In this document: positions 43,231 through 52,152 of the stretch, piece by piece
Layout: every line of letters begins with the position of its first letter
How positions within the stretch are numbered: position 1 is the stretch's first letter
Assembly: GCA_947500645.1 (NCBI GenBank)
Contig: CANMSD010000002.1
Location: 372,001 to 436,000, forward strand
Direction: 5' to 3'
Origin: an uncultured Erythrobacter sp.
GTDB taxonomy: Bacteria > Pseudomonadota > Alphaproteobacteria > Sphingomonadales > Sphingomonadaceae
DNA length: 64,000 bases
The notes under the pieces: generated by a model
Database searches by the model: none
What the model was told of the DNA's origin: nothing
Seen by the model: only the letters and a program-made list of their open reading frames with translations
Made by a program: the position numbers and the translations under genes

Positions 43231-43650
43231 GTGAAAAGGGACGTTGAGCTGCTGGTAGCAGCGGCGACAAGTTTGATCGGCACACCCTTTCGACTTCATG
43301 GGCGCGATCCTAGCTCGGGCGTTGACTGTGTTGGAATGCTGGACTGGTGCTTGCGCGAGATCGGCCAACGGCCATCACTGCCGCGCGGGTATCGCTTACG
43401 CAATTCAAGCGTTGATATGTGGTTTGAGTGCGCGAAATCTTGCGGTTTGCGGCCTGTCGATGGCGCAATCCGTGTGGGGGACATAATTCTCGTGTCGCCG
43501 TCGCCCGGCCAATTCCATTTGATGATCGCTGAGGCGAGCGACACTTTCATTCACGCACATGCCGGGCTGAAGAAAGTGGTCAGGGAGAGGGGCCCCTTGG
43601 CTTCAGGGCCAACCAAGCACTGGCGCCTAGCACCCGGATTTCAGGACTAG
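43231..43650 (+). CDS. GTA NlpC/P60-type cell wall peptidase (gp14)
   Basis: Tail-associated peptidase that would open the recipient peptidoglycan. The 139-aa protein keeps the catalytic Cys in SSGVDCVGMLDW and the His in GQFHLMIAEASDTFIHAHAG. Length is usual for this GTA gene. Start is GTG, three bases after the hub stop. The megatron-like gene starts 5 bp downstream. Confidence 0.9.
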   Translation: MKRDVELLVAAATSLIGTPFRLHGRDPSSGVDCVGMLDWCLREIGQRPSLPRGYRLRNSSVDMWFECAKSCGLRPVDGAIRVGDIILVSPSPGQFHLMIAEASDTFIHAHAGLKKVVRERGPLASGPTKHWRLAPGFQD

Positions 43651-43655
43651 AACAA

Positions 43656-45827
43656 ATGGCAACCATTATTTTGACGGCCGTCGGATCAGCTCTCGGCGGG
43701 CCTATCGGTAGCACAATTGGTGCAATCATCGGACAGCAGGTCGACCAAGCGATATTTGGTAGCGGAACACGGGAGGGGCCGAGGCTAAAAGAGCTATCGG
43801 TGACGACGTCCAGTTACGGCCAGCCGATGGCGCGAGTATTCGGACGAATGCGTGTGCCAGGTACGATCATTTGGTCGACTGACCTTATTGAAAGCTCTGA
43901 GAAAAGTGGTGGGGGAAAGGGAAAGCCATCGACAAAGACCTACAGCTATTCCGCATCATTCGCCGTCGCCCTTAGCAGTTCGCCCATCTCATCTCTGGGA
44001 AGAATTTGGGCCGACGGTGAGCTTCTTAGAGGTGCTGCCGGCGACTTGAAGGCAGAGGGGGGACTCCGCATTTACAATGGGCGTGGGGATGATCCCGTAG
44101 ACCCGCTCGTTGCAGCCGATAAAGGTGGCAACGCTCTGGCATTTCGCGATTGCGCATACGTCGTCTTCGAAAATCTTCAGCTGGCCGATTTCGGCAATCG
44201 GATTCCGGCCCTTACTTTCGAAATCATGGGCGAGGACAATGCTTCCGTTCATCTCGCGGATGTAGTTCCGAGCGCAGATCATTCGAGTACAGCCTCTTCA
44301 CTACCACACTTGCGAGGCTTCGCGGACGAAGGAGGCCCGTTATCGTCAACCTTGTCCGTGATCGGGCAGGTATTTCCGATCGTCTGCGCTACGGACGCCA
44401 GTGATCTGCGCGTCGCTCAGATTGAGAATGCCAGCGCTGACGTGACCGCACTGCCAGAGAAGCTGGTTGATAGGGAACAGGAGGAGAAGGAGCATCGCCG
44501 AGTTGAGAGGGTCGGCAAAGAACCACTCGCCATGCGATATTACGATGAGAGCCGAGACTATCAACCTGGTGTTCAGCGCGCGATCGGCGGTCGTTCGAAT
44601 GGACGCGAAAGAATACTGGATATGCCAGGCACTCTTCTAGCAAACGGCGCGCGGGCGATTGCCAATGAAACGGCCCAACGCGCAAGGTGGTACCAGGAGC
44701 AAGTTTCATGGCGAATGGCTGAGCTTGATCCAATGGTCAAACCAGGCGAGATTGTCCAAATCCCCGGCAAGCTAGGGAAATGGCTAGTCCGGAGATGGGA
44801 ATGGCTTGATCGCGGAGTGGAATTGGACCTCGAGCGGATTCCGCCAGAATTCAACAACACACCGCTTGAAGAACTGGCTTTTGATAACGCACCACAAGAT
44901 CTACTTCCAGGCTCGACCATACTGAACGTATTCGAGGTCCCACCTGACCTTGCTGCATCCCAATCGGATCCGATCATTCTCGCGGCAACTTCTTCCGAAA
45001 ATTCTGCATGGCGCGGTGCGGCTCTCTATGTCGAACAGGGTCAAGGACTTATTCCAATTGCTTCATCAAACCGCTTGCGCTCAATCACGGGCTACCTCGC
45101 TCAAGACTTAGCGGGTTCCTCATCGACATATTTGCAGACCCAGGCCTCGCTCTTGGTGCAACTGCCCGCTCACGACCTCACGTTCACAGAAACAGATATC
45201 TCAGGCCTCGCGCTTGGCGCGAACAGGCTCTTGGTTGGCGCTGAAGTGTTGCAATTTCTTGAGGCTGAGCCGCTAGGTGGCGGCTTGTGGAGGCTTAGCG
45301 GGCTGCTACGCGGGCGCGGTGGAACTGAAAATACAGCAATCGAAGGTCACGTCGCCGGCACTTCAGTGGCTCTGATTGATGAGCGCCTGACCGTGCTGGA
45401 CGCCTCGCTGGTTCAATCGAACGCTGCAACTCGCATTGGTGCGATCGGACTTGGCGACATCGATCCAGTTTTCGCAAGTCTCCAAAATGCTGGCATTTCT
45501 AGACGCCCGTTGTGTCCAGTCCATCCTCGAGTTCTTGAAGCACCAGATGGCACTTGGGAATTCTGTTGGACGAGGCGCGCGCGCGGCCAATGGCTATGGG
45601 AAGATGATGTCGATGTCCCGCTGGTAGAGGAAGTGGAATCGTATGTGATCGGTTACGGGCCGATCGAAGAGCCCTTCGCGACTTGGTCAGTTGCGACAAC
45701 ACAGATCGCGCTTTCCGAAGCTGAGCGAAACGCATTGCTTGCCAACTATGGCTCCGGCGACCTGTGGGTCAAGCAAGTCGGAACCTTTGCAAATTCGCCA
45801 GCGACCTTGATCGCACAGATTACGTAA
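43656..45827 (+). CDS. GTA megatron-like tail tip protein (gp15, short form)
   Basis: Large tail-tip protein for host contact and DNA exit. The N-terminus MATIILTAVGSALGGPIGSTIGAIIGQQVDQAIF and SYGQPMARVFGRMRVPGTIIWSTDL are typical. A phage-tail_3-like middle (QRARWYQEQVSWRMAELDPMVKPGEIVQIPGKLGKWLVRRWEW) and the fibre-binding C-terminal region follow. At 723 aa it is roughly 550-600 residues shorter than Rhodobacter gp15, and I see no TIM-barrel segment between the N-terminal and middle parts. Confidence 0.9.
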   Translation: MATIILTAVGSALGGPIGSTIGAIIGQQVDQAIFGSGTREGPRLKELSVTTSSYGQPMARVFGRMRVPGTIIWSTDLIESSEKSGGGKGKPSTKTYSYSASFAVALSSSPISSLGRIWADGELLRGAAGDLKAEGGLRIYNGRGDDPVDPLVAADKGGNALAFRDCAYVVFENLQLADFGNRIPALTFEIMGEDNASVHLADVVPSADHSSTASSLPHLRGFADEGGPLSSTLSVIGQVFPIVCATDASDLRVAQIENASADVTALPEKLVDREQEEKEHRRVERVGKEPLAMRYYDESRDYQPGVQRAIGGRSNGRERILDMPGTLLANGARAIANETAQRARWYQEQVSWRMAELDPMVKPGEIVQIPGKLGKWLVRRWEWLDRGVELDLERIPPEFNNTPLEELAFDNAPQDLLPGSTILNVFEVPPDLAASQSDPIILAATSSENSAWRGAALYVEQGQGLIPIASSNRLRSITGYLAQDLAGSSSTYLQTQASLLVQLPAHDLTFTETDISGLALGANRLLVGAEVLQFLEAEPLGGGLWRLSGLLRGRGGTENTAIEGHVAGTSVALIDERLTVLDASLVQSNAATRIGAIGLGDIDPVFASLQNAGISRRPLCPVHPRVLEAPDGTWEFCWTRRARGQWLWEDDVDVPLVEEVESYVIGYGPIEEPFATWSVATTQIALSEAERNALLANYGSGDLWVKQVGTFANSPATLIAQIT

Positions 45828-45843
45828 ACGCTAAGGAAGCATC

Positions 45844-46293
45844 ATGCCCGCACCAACCGACTTTCCATCAAGCACCTCGAACTTTTCTCTGCCATTGCTC
45901 TTCGCAGGACAATCGCAAAAAGAGTTCTTTGTGAACGAAGCTATCGCTTTGATCGACGCCCACCTTCATCGGACTGTAGTTTCTTCGCAGCCAACACCGC
46001 CAGCAATCCCCAACGAAGGTGAAGCATATCGCGTGACCAGTGGCGTCGACGATTGGTCCGGGCAAGACGATACCATTGCCGTGTTTATAGGAGGGACCTG
46101 GCGCTTCCAGTCACCGGTTTCTGGTATGACGATCTTTGACCGAAACGCAGGCCAGTTCCTGCACTTTTCAACGACATGGTCTTCGGCTGCTGAGCCAGCG
46201 TTGCCGCAAGGGGGGGCAGTGGTCGACTCAGAGGCGAGGACCGCAATCGAAGCGTTGATCCAAGCGCTCAAAGTTGTCGGAATTCTGATCTGA
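45844..46293 (+). CDS. GTA-associated DUF2793 protein
   Basis: A 149-aa protein recognised as DUF2793: STSNFSLPLLFAGQSQKEFFVNEAIALIDAHLHRTV and PNEGEAYRVTSGVDDWSGQDDTIAVFIGGTWRFQSPVSGMTIFD. In tailed phages and GTAs this domain occurs in tail fibre or adsorption proteins near the end of the tail module. AAGGA precedes the ATG, 16 bp after the megatron-like gene. It is the last gene of the cluster. Confidence 0.87.
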   Translation: MPAPTDFPSSTSNFSLPLLFAGQSQKEFFVNEAIALIDAHLHRTVVSSQPTPPAIPNEGEAYRVTSGVDDWSGQDDTIAVFIGGTWRFQSPVSGMTIFDRNAGQFLHFSTTWSSAAEPALPQGGAVVDSEARTAIEALIQALKVVGILI

Positions 46294-46482
46294 CAAGCCT
46301 CGCCAAGCCAACTTGCGTCTAGCGCAACTCAGCAAGATTCTGATGAGACCTGCCTTTTTTGCGACCAGTTCAGCCAATAGCGACTTTATTGCAACAGTTT
46401 GAGTTGATTGATTGCTTGCCACGCCGTGGGGGAAAAGTTAGAGACAGCGCAGCTCCAAATAACGCTAAAAGGGGATTATGGA

Positions 46483-47610
46483 ATGCGCAAACTCGTCATA
46501 GGAATGGCGATGGCTTCAACGGCGCTTGCAGCGCCTGCAATGGCTCGAGAGGGCCAATGGTACATCCAAGCCGATGGTGGAGCCATGCTGGTCGAAGACA
46601 TTGCCTTCGACGTAAACGAAGCTTCGAACGAAGTAGAAGGTGAGTATGACTCTGGTTATGACTTCGGCGCCGCCGTTGGTTATGACTTCGGTGCTTTCCG
46701 CCTTGAGGCAGAAGCGAGTTATCGCGCTGCTGACCTTGATGAATTGGTAGTTGGTACAACCGGTGTCCCGGGAAATCGGATCAGCACTGTTGCAAGCAAC
46801 GGCACTTTCCCTGCCTCTGGTGAAATGAACGCTTTGAGCTTTATGCTCAACGGCCTGTTTGATTTTGGCTCGGACGATGGCATTCAGGCCTTTGCTGGTG
46901 CTGGCGTTGGCGTCGCACGCGTCGACCTTGATGCAACGGTCGCCTCTTTCGGCCCAGGTGCATATGACGATTCGGACACTGGCCTTGCTTGGCAACTTTT
47001 GGCAGGTATTCGGGCGCCTCTCAGCGACAGCTGGGATGTCGGGGTGAAGTATCGTTATTTCAATGCGGTTGACGTGAATATCGTCGATACGCTTGGTAAC
47101 GATTACAGCACCGATGTGAGCACTCACTCGATCCTTGGTTCGGTGATCTACAACTTTGGCGGCGAGGCTCCACCACCACCTCCGCCACCACCACCTCCGC
47201 CACCACCACCTCCACCACCTCCGCCACCTCCGCCACCACCACCACCGGTAGCGGCACCGTGTAACACTGGCCCATACATCGTCTTCTTCGATTGGGATGA
47301 GTCTGTGATTACGCCAGAGGCGGCAACAATTCTCGACAATGCGGTTACCGCATATGCGGATTGTGGTTCGGCGAACGTTATGCTGGCAGGTCACACTGAC
47401 CGTTCCGGCAGCGTGACTTACAACATGGGTCTTGCTGAGCGTCGCAACGCTTCGGTCCGTGGGTACCTTGCTGGTCGCGGTGTGCCAGAAGCACGCATCA
47501 CCGGTGAAGCGTTCGGTGAGGCTCAGCCTCGCGTTCCGACCGCTGATGGTGTTCGCGAACTGCAAAACCGTCGTGTTGAAGTCACTTACGGTCCAGGTTC
47601 GGGCATGTAA
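46483..47610 (+). CDS. OmpA-family outer membrane protein with polyproline linker
   Basis: Outer-membrane beta-barrel joined to a peptidoglycan-binding domain. Signal peptide MRKLVIGMAMASTALAAPAMA. The barrel (about residues 22-225, WYIQADGGAMLVEDIAFDV...VGVKYRYFNAVDV) is followed by 26 consecutive prolines (230-255). The OmpA C-terminal domain follows (YIVFFDWDESVITPEAATIL...NVMLAGHTDRSGSVTYNMGLAERRNASV). Start ATG chosen by the signal peptide; AAAAGGGG lies upstream. A strong terminator follows. Confidence 0.93.
   Translation: MRKLVIGMAMASTALAAPAMAREGQWYIQADGGAMLVEDIAFDVNEASNEVEGEYDSGYDFGAAVGYDFGAFRLEAEASYRAADLDELVVGTTGVPGNRISTVASNGTFPASGEMNALSFMLNGLFDFGSDDGIQAFAGAGVGVARVDLDATVASFGPGAYDDSDTGLAWQLLAGIRAPLSDSWDVGVKYRYFNAVDVNIVDTLGNDYSTDVSTHSILGSVIYNFGGEAPPPPPPPPPPPPPPPPPPPPPPPPPPVAAPCNTGPYIVFFDWDESVITPEAATILDNAVTAYADCGSANVMLAGHTDRSGSVTYNMGLAERRNASVRGYLAGRGVPEARITGEAFGEAQPRVPTADGVRELQNRRVEVTYGPGSGM
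47170..47247 (+). repeat. Proline-codon microsatellite (CCN)26 in the OmpA-like gene
   Basis: Twenty-six CCN codons in a row, including three tandem copies of a 15-base unit CCACCACCACCTCCG (the third with one change). Codon use is mixed (CCA, CCT, CCG), so it is not a pure triplet run. Copy number could vary without frameshift. Confidence 0.85.
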
Positions 47611-47636
47611 GAGCGACTAACGCGCTATCAACTCGA

Positions 47637-47669
47637 GAGGGGTCAGAGCAATCTGGCCCCTCTTTTGTT
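47637..47669 (+). terminator. Rho-independent terminator after the OmpA-like gene
   Basis: Stem GAGGGGTCAGA / TCTGGCCCCTC (11 bp, one G-U), loop GCAA, then TTTTGTT. It lies 27 bases after the stop codon. Confidence 0.88.
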
Positions 47670-47706
47670 ATGCGTTGCTAAAGCTACTGTTTCCAAAGGT
47701 GTCTCG

Positions 47707-48282
47707 ATGTCTCGTTTTGCTTTTCTGAACCTCGCTCTTGTAGGGCTTGCCATTTCTGCATGCTCAGATTCCACTCAGAATTTGGCCCCAGCAGGTGAAG
47801 GTAGTGTCGAGCATGATTCTAACGCGAAAGTCATTGCGACCGCCGAGGTGAGGACTCCTGCCGGTGAGCAGCTCGGAACCGTTGAGCTCCAGGAAACCAC
47901 CGGACGGATTTTCATCGCTGCAGTTTTCGAGGGACTTGACCAAGGCGAATATGCATTTCATCTGCACGCGACCGGTTTGTGCGACGCACCTGATTTCAAA
48001 TCAGCTGGCGGGCACCTGAATCCACTAGGCAAAACTCATGGGAAGCTAAGCGAAGGAGGAGCGCATCTCGGCGATCTTCCGAATTTGATCTTCAACGAGG
48101 AGCAGATGTCTGAAGCGACGGTCGCGATCGAAGGAGAGGCTTCCAAGTTATTTGGAGAGATATTCGACGAAGACGGCACGGCGGTCATGCTGCACTCTGG
48201 CCCTGACGATTACGTCAGCGATCCAGCTGGTGCCGCTGGCCCACGAATTGCCTGCGGCATCCTAGTTAGAGCAGACGACTAA
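47707..48282 (+). CDS. sodC: Cu-Zn superoxide dismutase, lipoprotein
   Basis: Removes superoxide in the periplasm. Start chosen at MSRFAFLNLALVGLAISAC, a signal peptide with lipobox ISAC; the track adds 14 residues. The 191-aa protein keeps the copper ligands FHLHATGLC and GGHLNP and the late His in MLHSGPDDY, the zinc-loop GAHLGDLPN, and the C-terminal GPRIACG with its disulfide Cys. Lipid anchoring is the unusual part. Convergent with the MFS gene; stops overlap by 3 bases. Confidence 0.93.
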   Translation: MSRFAFLNLALVGLAISACSDSTQNLAPAGEGSVEHDSNAKVIATAEVRTPAGEQLGTVELQETTGRIFIAAVFEGLDQGEYAFHLHATGLCDAPDFKSAGGHLNPLGKTHGKLSEGGAHLGDLPNLIFNEEQMSEATVAIEGEASKLFGEIFDEDGTAVMLHSGPDDYVSDPAGAAGPRIACGILVRADD

Positions 48283-49895
48283 ATCATCTCTTCACCCGCT
48301 GCTTTCGCTCGCTCAACGACGCTCTTAGAAGCGCTTGGCACCAGCTTGAGGGCCGCGATAAGCAGGGCGAAGCCCAGTGGTGCGACCACCAGCGTTGAAA
48401 GCACTCCAGTAGAAAGATCGTCACCATTAGTCGCAGACACATAGCCGGCCATAAACGGTCCCAGCCCCAAGCCCACTAGGGTAGTGGCCAAAAAGAATGT
48501 TGCAGTGGCAACACCCCTCATTCGCGGCAAAACCAATGCCTGGCTCGATGCAGCGGCAGCACCTAGAGCGGACGCTGAGAGCATGTTGGCAAAGAAGCTC
48601 ATGACGTAGAAAACCCCCAAGCTTTCCGTCGAGTACGCGACCACCAAAGCCGGGATGGGCGACAAGAGCCCAAATAGAATTACCCAGACACGGCCATTCG
48701 CTCTGCGTTCCTGCAGGTAATCCGCCATCCTTCCCCCAAGAATGACACCAAGAAAACCGGCGACGGCAGAAGGTGCACCTAGCAGCAACCCAAGGTCCGA
48801 CTTGTTGGCCCCCAAGGCCCGCTCTGCATATGGAGCTCCCCAATATGCAGCCGAATAGGCCATGAAGGCGACCATCCCATATCCGAGGATCACACTCATG
48901 AAGGCGGGCGACCCCCATGTTAGCTTGAACGTTGGTAGGTCGCGTGACTTCAATCCCATCGCCCAACTAAACACTGCGTAATAACCGACCCCCAAGAACA
49001 GCCATTGGTCGGAAATCGCGAATGAACCAACGAGTGCTGAAGTCAGAATATTGGATGACGCTGGAACCACTTGGGAAAGCAGCCAGGCCAGAACCGCGAA
49101 ACCGGTCAGCCCGACCAAGTTGGTGATCAGAGCTGTTTGCCCGCGCGCTGCTGCGCCGAATATAGTGAACGGCGGGATGACCTGAGAAAGCTCACGGAAG
49201 AACCCTTTGAAAGGTTCGGGGTCTTCCGGTGTTTCCAGACCGTCGATTGCTCCACGAATAGGCTCCTTCAAAGTAAGAACCCAAAGAGCGAGAATCAGGC
49301 CAGGAATACCCACCGACAAGAACGCGGCCTGCCAGCCGACAATTCCGTTCCAGCCGTCGGGAAAAGCCTCGTTCCAGTTCTCGACAATCAGCCCGCCAAT
49401 CAACAGCGATACGCCGCCACCAATATATAGGCCCGATGAATAGATCGCGAGGGCCGTCGCGCGAAGCCTGGCAGGGAACCAGTCTGAGATCAGCGAATAG
49501 GCCGAGGGACTAGCCGTGGCCTCGCCAACCCCGACGCCAATCCGCGCGACCGTAAGCGTAGCGGCATTTTTGGCGAACCCGGAAAGAGCGGTCATCGTCG
49601 ACCACAGCGTCAAGCCAATCGCCAGAAGCCTGATCCGTTTCCAACTGTCCGCGAGCTTTCCGAGTGGAATCCCAAACAGCGCGTAGAAGACCGCAAAAGC
49701 GGTTCCATAGAGGAAACCAAGATAATCATCGCCGACTCCCAGGTCCGCTTTGATATCATTGGCAAGGATCGACAGGATCTGGCGATCAATGAAATTGAGC
49801 ACGTAGACAATGACGAGTACAAACAGCGCATACCAGGAATAGGCTGGCACCTTCTGATTTTCAGATGACGCTGGTGCGCTTGGACTATCGCTCAA
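48279..49895 (-). CDS. MFS transporter, spinster-like
   Basis: A 538-aa inner-membrane permease with about 12 helices. The N-terminal FIDRQILSILANDIKADLGVGDDYLGFLYG and the GIPLGKLADSWKRI loop motif (RxxLADSWKR) are typical of the spinster-like group in sphingomonads; GVGEATASPSAYSLISDWFPARLRATALAI is motif C/A-like. The substrate is unknown. It carries a loop of about 60 residues after helix 6. Transcribed leftward, with queC just upstream in the same direction (26 bp). Confidence 0.88.
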   Translation of the reverse strand: MSDSPSAPASSENQKVPAYSWYALFVLVIVYVLNFIDRQILSILANDIKADLGVGDDYLGFLYGTAFAVFYALFGIPLGKLADSWKRIRLLAIGLTLWSTMTALSGFAKNAATLTVARIGVGVGEATASPSAYSLISDWFPARLRATALAIYSSGLYIGGGVSLLIGGLIVENWNEAFPDGWNGIVGWQAAFLSVGIPGLILALWVLTLKEPIRGAIDGLETPEDPEPFKGFFRELSQVIPPFTIFGAAARGQTALITNLVGLTGFAVLAWLLSQVVPASSNILTSALVGSFAISDQWLFLGVGYYAVFSWAMGLKSRDLPTFKLTWGSPAFMSVILGYGMVAFMAYSAAYWGAPYAERALGANKSDLGLLLGAPSAVAGFLGVILGGRMADYLQERRANGRVWVILFGLLSPIPALVVAYSTESLGVFYVMSFFANMLSASALGAAAASSQALVLPRMRGVATATFFLATTLVGLGLGPFMAGYVSATNGDDLSTGVLSTLVVAPLGFALLIAALKLVPSASKSVVERAKAAGEEMI

Positions 49896-49921
49896 TTCTC
49901 ATCCCCATATGGCGCGACAGC

Positions 49922-50617
49922 TCAGGCCGCATATCTGGTGCTATCGGTTAGACCTGCTTCGGCAAAGCCCTTCAGTCGTAACCTGCATGAATCGCATTTG
50001 CCGCAGGCGCTGCCATCGTCGGCTGGATCGTAGCAAGACCAGCTCCATGCTGGATCAAGGCCAAGCCGCTCACATTCGCGCGCAATATCTGCCTTTGTCA
50101 TATTTTGAAGCGGTGTGTGAATTGCAAACGGGGCTCCTCCAACACCAGCCTTCGTGCCAAGCCGAGCTGTCTCAGCAAAGCTGGCAATGAACTCCGGTCG
50201 GCAATCGGGATAGCCCGAATAATCGAGTGCATTCACGCCAATAAAGACATCTCGCGAACCCGCCGCTTCCGCAAAAGCAATCGTTAGCGCAAGGAACACG
50301 AGATTGCGCGCCGGTACATAGGTGACTGGTATGTCGTCACCCACCCCTTCCTTGGGTACGTCAATATCTGCAGTAAGGGCCGAACCCCCAAAGGCTCTCA
50401 TATCGAGGGCGAGCTGGACTTGATTGTCGAGACTCAATTGGCCAGCAATGCGCTTCGCAGACTCAAGCTCTCGTCGATGCCTCTGACCATAATCAAGAGT
50501 TAGCGCCTGAACCGAAAACCCGCGCTCTTTGGCGATGGCAGCTGTAACCATGGAATCAAGCCCACCGGACAGCAACACTACAGCGGTTGCGCGCTCTTCC
50601 TTTTGCTCAACACTCAT
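49922..50617 (-). CDS. queC: 7-cyano-7-deazaguanine synthase
   Basis: Converts 7-carboxy-7-deazaguanine to preQ0 with ATP and ammonia, in queuosine synthesis. The 231-aa protein has the PP-loop VVLLSGGLDSMV at the N-terminus and the zinc site SCYDPADDGSACGKCDSCRLRL at the C-terminus. I chose the ATG at MSVEQKEERATAV; the track begins 12 codons earlier at TTG. It joins gluQ (about 21 kb) as a second queuosine-related gene in the window. Confidence 0.95.
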   Translation of the reverse strand: MSVEQKEERATAVVLLSGGLDSMVTAAIAKERGFSVQALTLDYGQRHRRELESAKRIAGQLSLDNQVQLALDMRAFGGSALTADIDVPKEGVGDDIPVTYVPARNLVFLALTIAFAEAAGSRDVFIGVNALDYSGYPDCRPEFIASFAETARLGTKAGVGGAPFAIHTPLQNMTKADIARECERLGLDPAWSWSCYDPADDGSACGKCDSCRLRLKGFAEAGLTDSTRYAA

Positions 50618-50677
50618 TGAAGATCGGCTTAGCGGGCTTGCAGCATTAAGCAATCCAAACCGGCAATTCTCGGCGCG

Positions 50678-51091
50678 TCAGCAGGAGCCTGTGCGACGTG
50701 CCTCTGCAGTCACTTGGAACGGCAATCCATCGCTAATGCCCTGGCTTTCGAGCTGAACCAGTGAGCCGGTTTCACGCCGGATGTTGGTGCGGCCATAGCC
50801 ATTACCGGGGCAAGTGTACTGGACCGTCACTTCCGAAGCGCCATCTTCCACGACAAAGCGACTGCAATTCGGTTGGGAATGGCGAAGCTGGATGAGTTCA
50901 CGTCCACTGCGCACGCAAATTTTCCGCGAGGCAGCGCCGCTACGGGGCGTAATTGTCCATTCGCCTTTGGATAGACCTGCCAACATGGCCAAGCCATCAG
51001 ACTGAGCGGCGAGCGGAACAGCACCTGCGGCGATCACGAGCGCCACGCCGATCAGGCCATTTCGGCCAAAATTTTTCACGCGCTTTTGCAT
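50678..51091 (-). CDS. Exported DUF3617-like protein
   Basis: A 137-aa secreted protein: signal peptide (LIGVALVIAAGAVPLAAQS), then a small beta-rich domain (LSKGEWTITPRSGAASRKICVRSGRELIQLRHSQPNCSRFVVEDGASEVTVQYTCPGNGYGRTNIRRE) with four cysteines able to form disulfides. It resembles DUF3617; function unknown. It sits between hslO and queC on the same strand. Confidence 0.72.
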   Translation of the reverse strand: MQKRVKNFGRNGLIGVALVIAAGAVPLAAQSDGLAMLAGLSKGEWTITPRSGAASRKICVRSGRELIQLRHSQPNCSRFVVEDGASEVTVQYTCPGNGYGRTNIRRETGSLVQLESQGISDGLPFQVTAEARRTGSC

Positions 51092-51176
51092 GCTTTCACC
51101 TCGCCACAGAATCTTCCAACTCGATTGTATCTCTTAGCCATATGTCGATGACCCGTTCATTAATAGCGATGAATTG

Positions 51177-52088
51177 TTAAATCGCTAAGACATATTGCTT
51201 CGAACAAAACGCGCAATCGACAACGATTTCCCCATCGGCATTGCGCATTTCGTCCTGCTCATCGGCCGGAAAGCGCGCGACCACATTATTGTAATGCTCG
51301 GCGCTACACCGGCAACCACGCTCCAATTCAGTGCCGGGTTGCACGCGGATCTGATCTTCTTCGTGGAACAGGCGCCAAACGATCCCCTCCATCGAGAGCG
51401 CTTGATCAAGCAGTTCGTCGTGACTGATGGTAGTGGCAAGCGCGAGAATATGCTCCCAGTCGGGATGGTCGAGCCGTACATGCAGCCGCTCCCGCCCCTC
51501 TTCGCCGTCCGCGAGATGCTGGATCAGAATTCCCGCTGCCTGGCGGCCGTCTTTGCCCGAACGGCTGGCAACTCGAATGAGGGTCGGCACCTGTTCAGAT
51601 TGGACGAAATAGTTCTCGCACGCCTCTGAAAGAGTATCGCCTTCAAGCGGCACAATACCCTGATATCGCTTGCCCGCGCCGGTCTCGAAGGTGATTGCAA
51701 GATAGCCTTCGCCAAAAAGCGCTGAGAGCACTGGATTTGCGCCCAACTCTTCAAGTTGGGCGTCTTCGAATTCGGCATAGCCGCGCATGATCCCGCCGCG
51801 ATAATCGCAAACGAGCAATTGCACCGGACCAGACTTGGTCTGAGCCTGCATAGTCAGCTGGCCATCTTCGCCCTTCAGCAATCCGCCCATCAAGGCGCCA
51901 AGGACGAGCGCTTCCTCCAGCAGATGTGTGACAGGGGCGGGATAGGCATGTGCAGACAGTACGTCCTCGACCACCCTATAAAGGCGCACCACCCGCCCGC
52001 GAGCATTACGCGCAGGCAGTGTGAAACCGAGTAGCTTGTCAGAAAACGTCTCGGGGGTCTGATCTTTGGTATTCTGAGCTTGTTCCAT
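51177..52088 (-). CDS. hslO: Redox-regulated chaperone Hsp33
   Basis: Holdase chaperone switched on by oxidation of a zinc-bound cysteine cluster. Start chosen at MEQAQNTKDQTPETF (303 aa). The N-terminal domain contains THLLEEALVLGALMGGLLKGEDGQLTMQAQTKSGPVQLLVCDYRG. The C-terminal redox switch has the CxC (RGCRCSAEH) and CxxC (VDCAFCSKQY) motifs, all four cysteines present. It is the last of the argD-argF-hslO set, a grouping common in sphingomonads. Confidence 0.95.
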   Translation of the reverse strand: MEQAQNTKDQTPETFSDKLLGFTLPARNARGRVVRLYRVVEDVLSAHAYPAPVTHLLEEALVLGALMGGLLKGEDGQLTMQAQTKSGPVQLLVCDYRGGIMRGYAEFEDAQLEELGANPVLSALFGEGYLAITFETGAGKRYQGIVPLEGDTLSEACENYFVQSEQVPTLIRVASRSGKDGRQAAGILIQHLADGEEGRERLHVRLDHPDWEHILALATTISHDELLDQALSMEGIVWRLFHEEDQIRVQPGTELERGCRCSAEHYNNVVARFPADEQDEMRNADGEIVVDCAFCSKQYVLAI

Positions 52089-52152
52089 CACCGCCATATA
52101 TGGTGAGCGCGACGCGCAAAGGAACCCCACCTCAGATGCGACACACTGTCGC

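Noticed and set aside
46313-46327. Small stem TTGCG/CGCAA after the last GTA gene as its terminator
   Set aside because: Only 5 bp and no adjacent T-run.
46516-47565. 349-aa minus-strand ORF opposite the OmpA-like gene
   Set aside because: Complete overlap with a clearly real gene; the translation is Trp/Arg runs opposite the proline tract.
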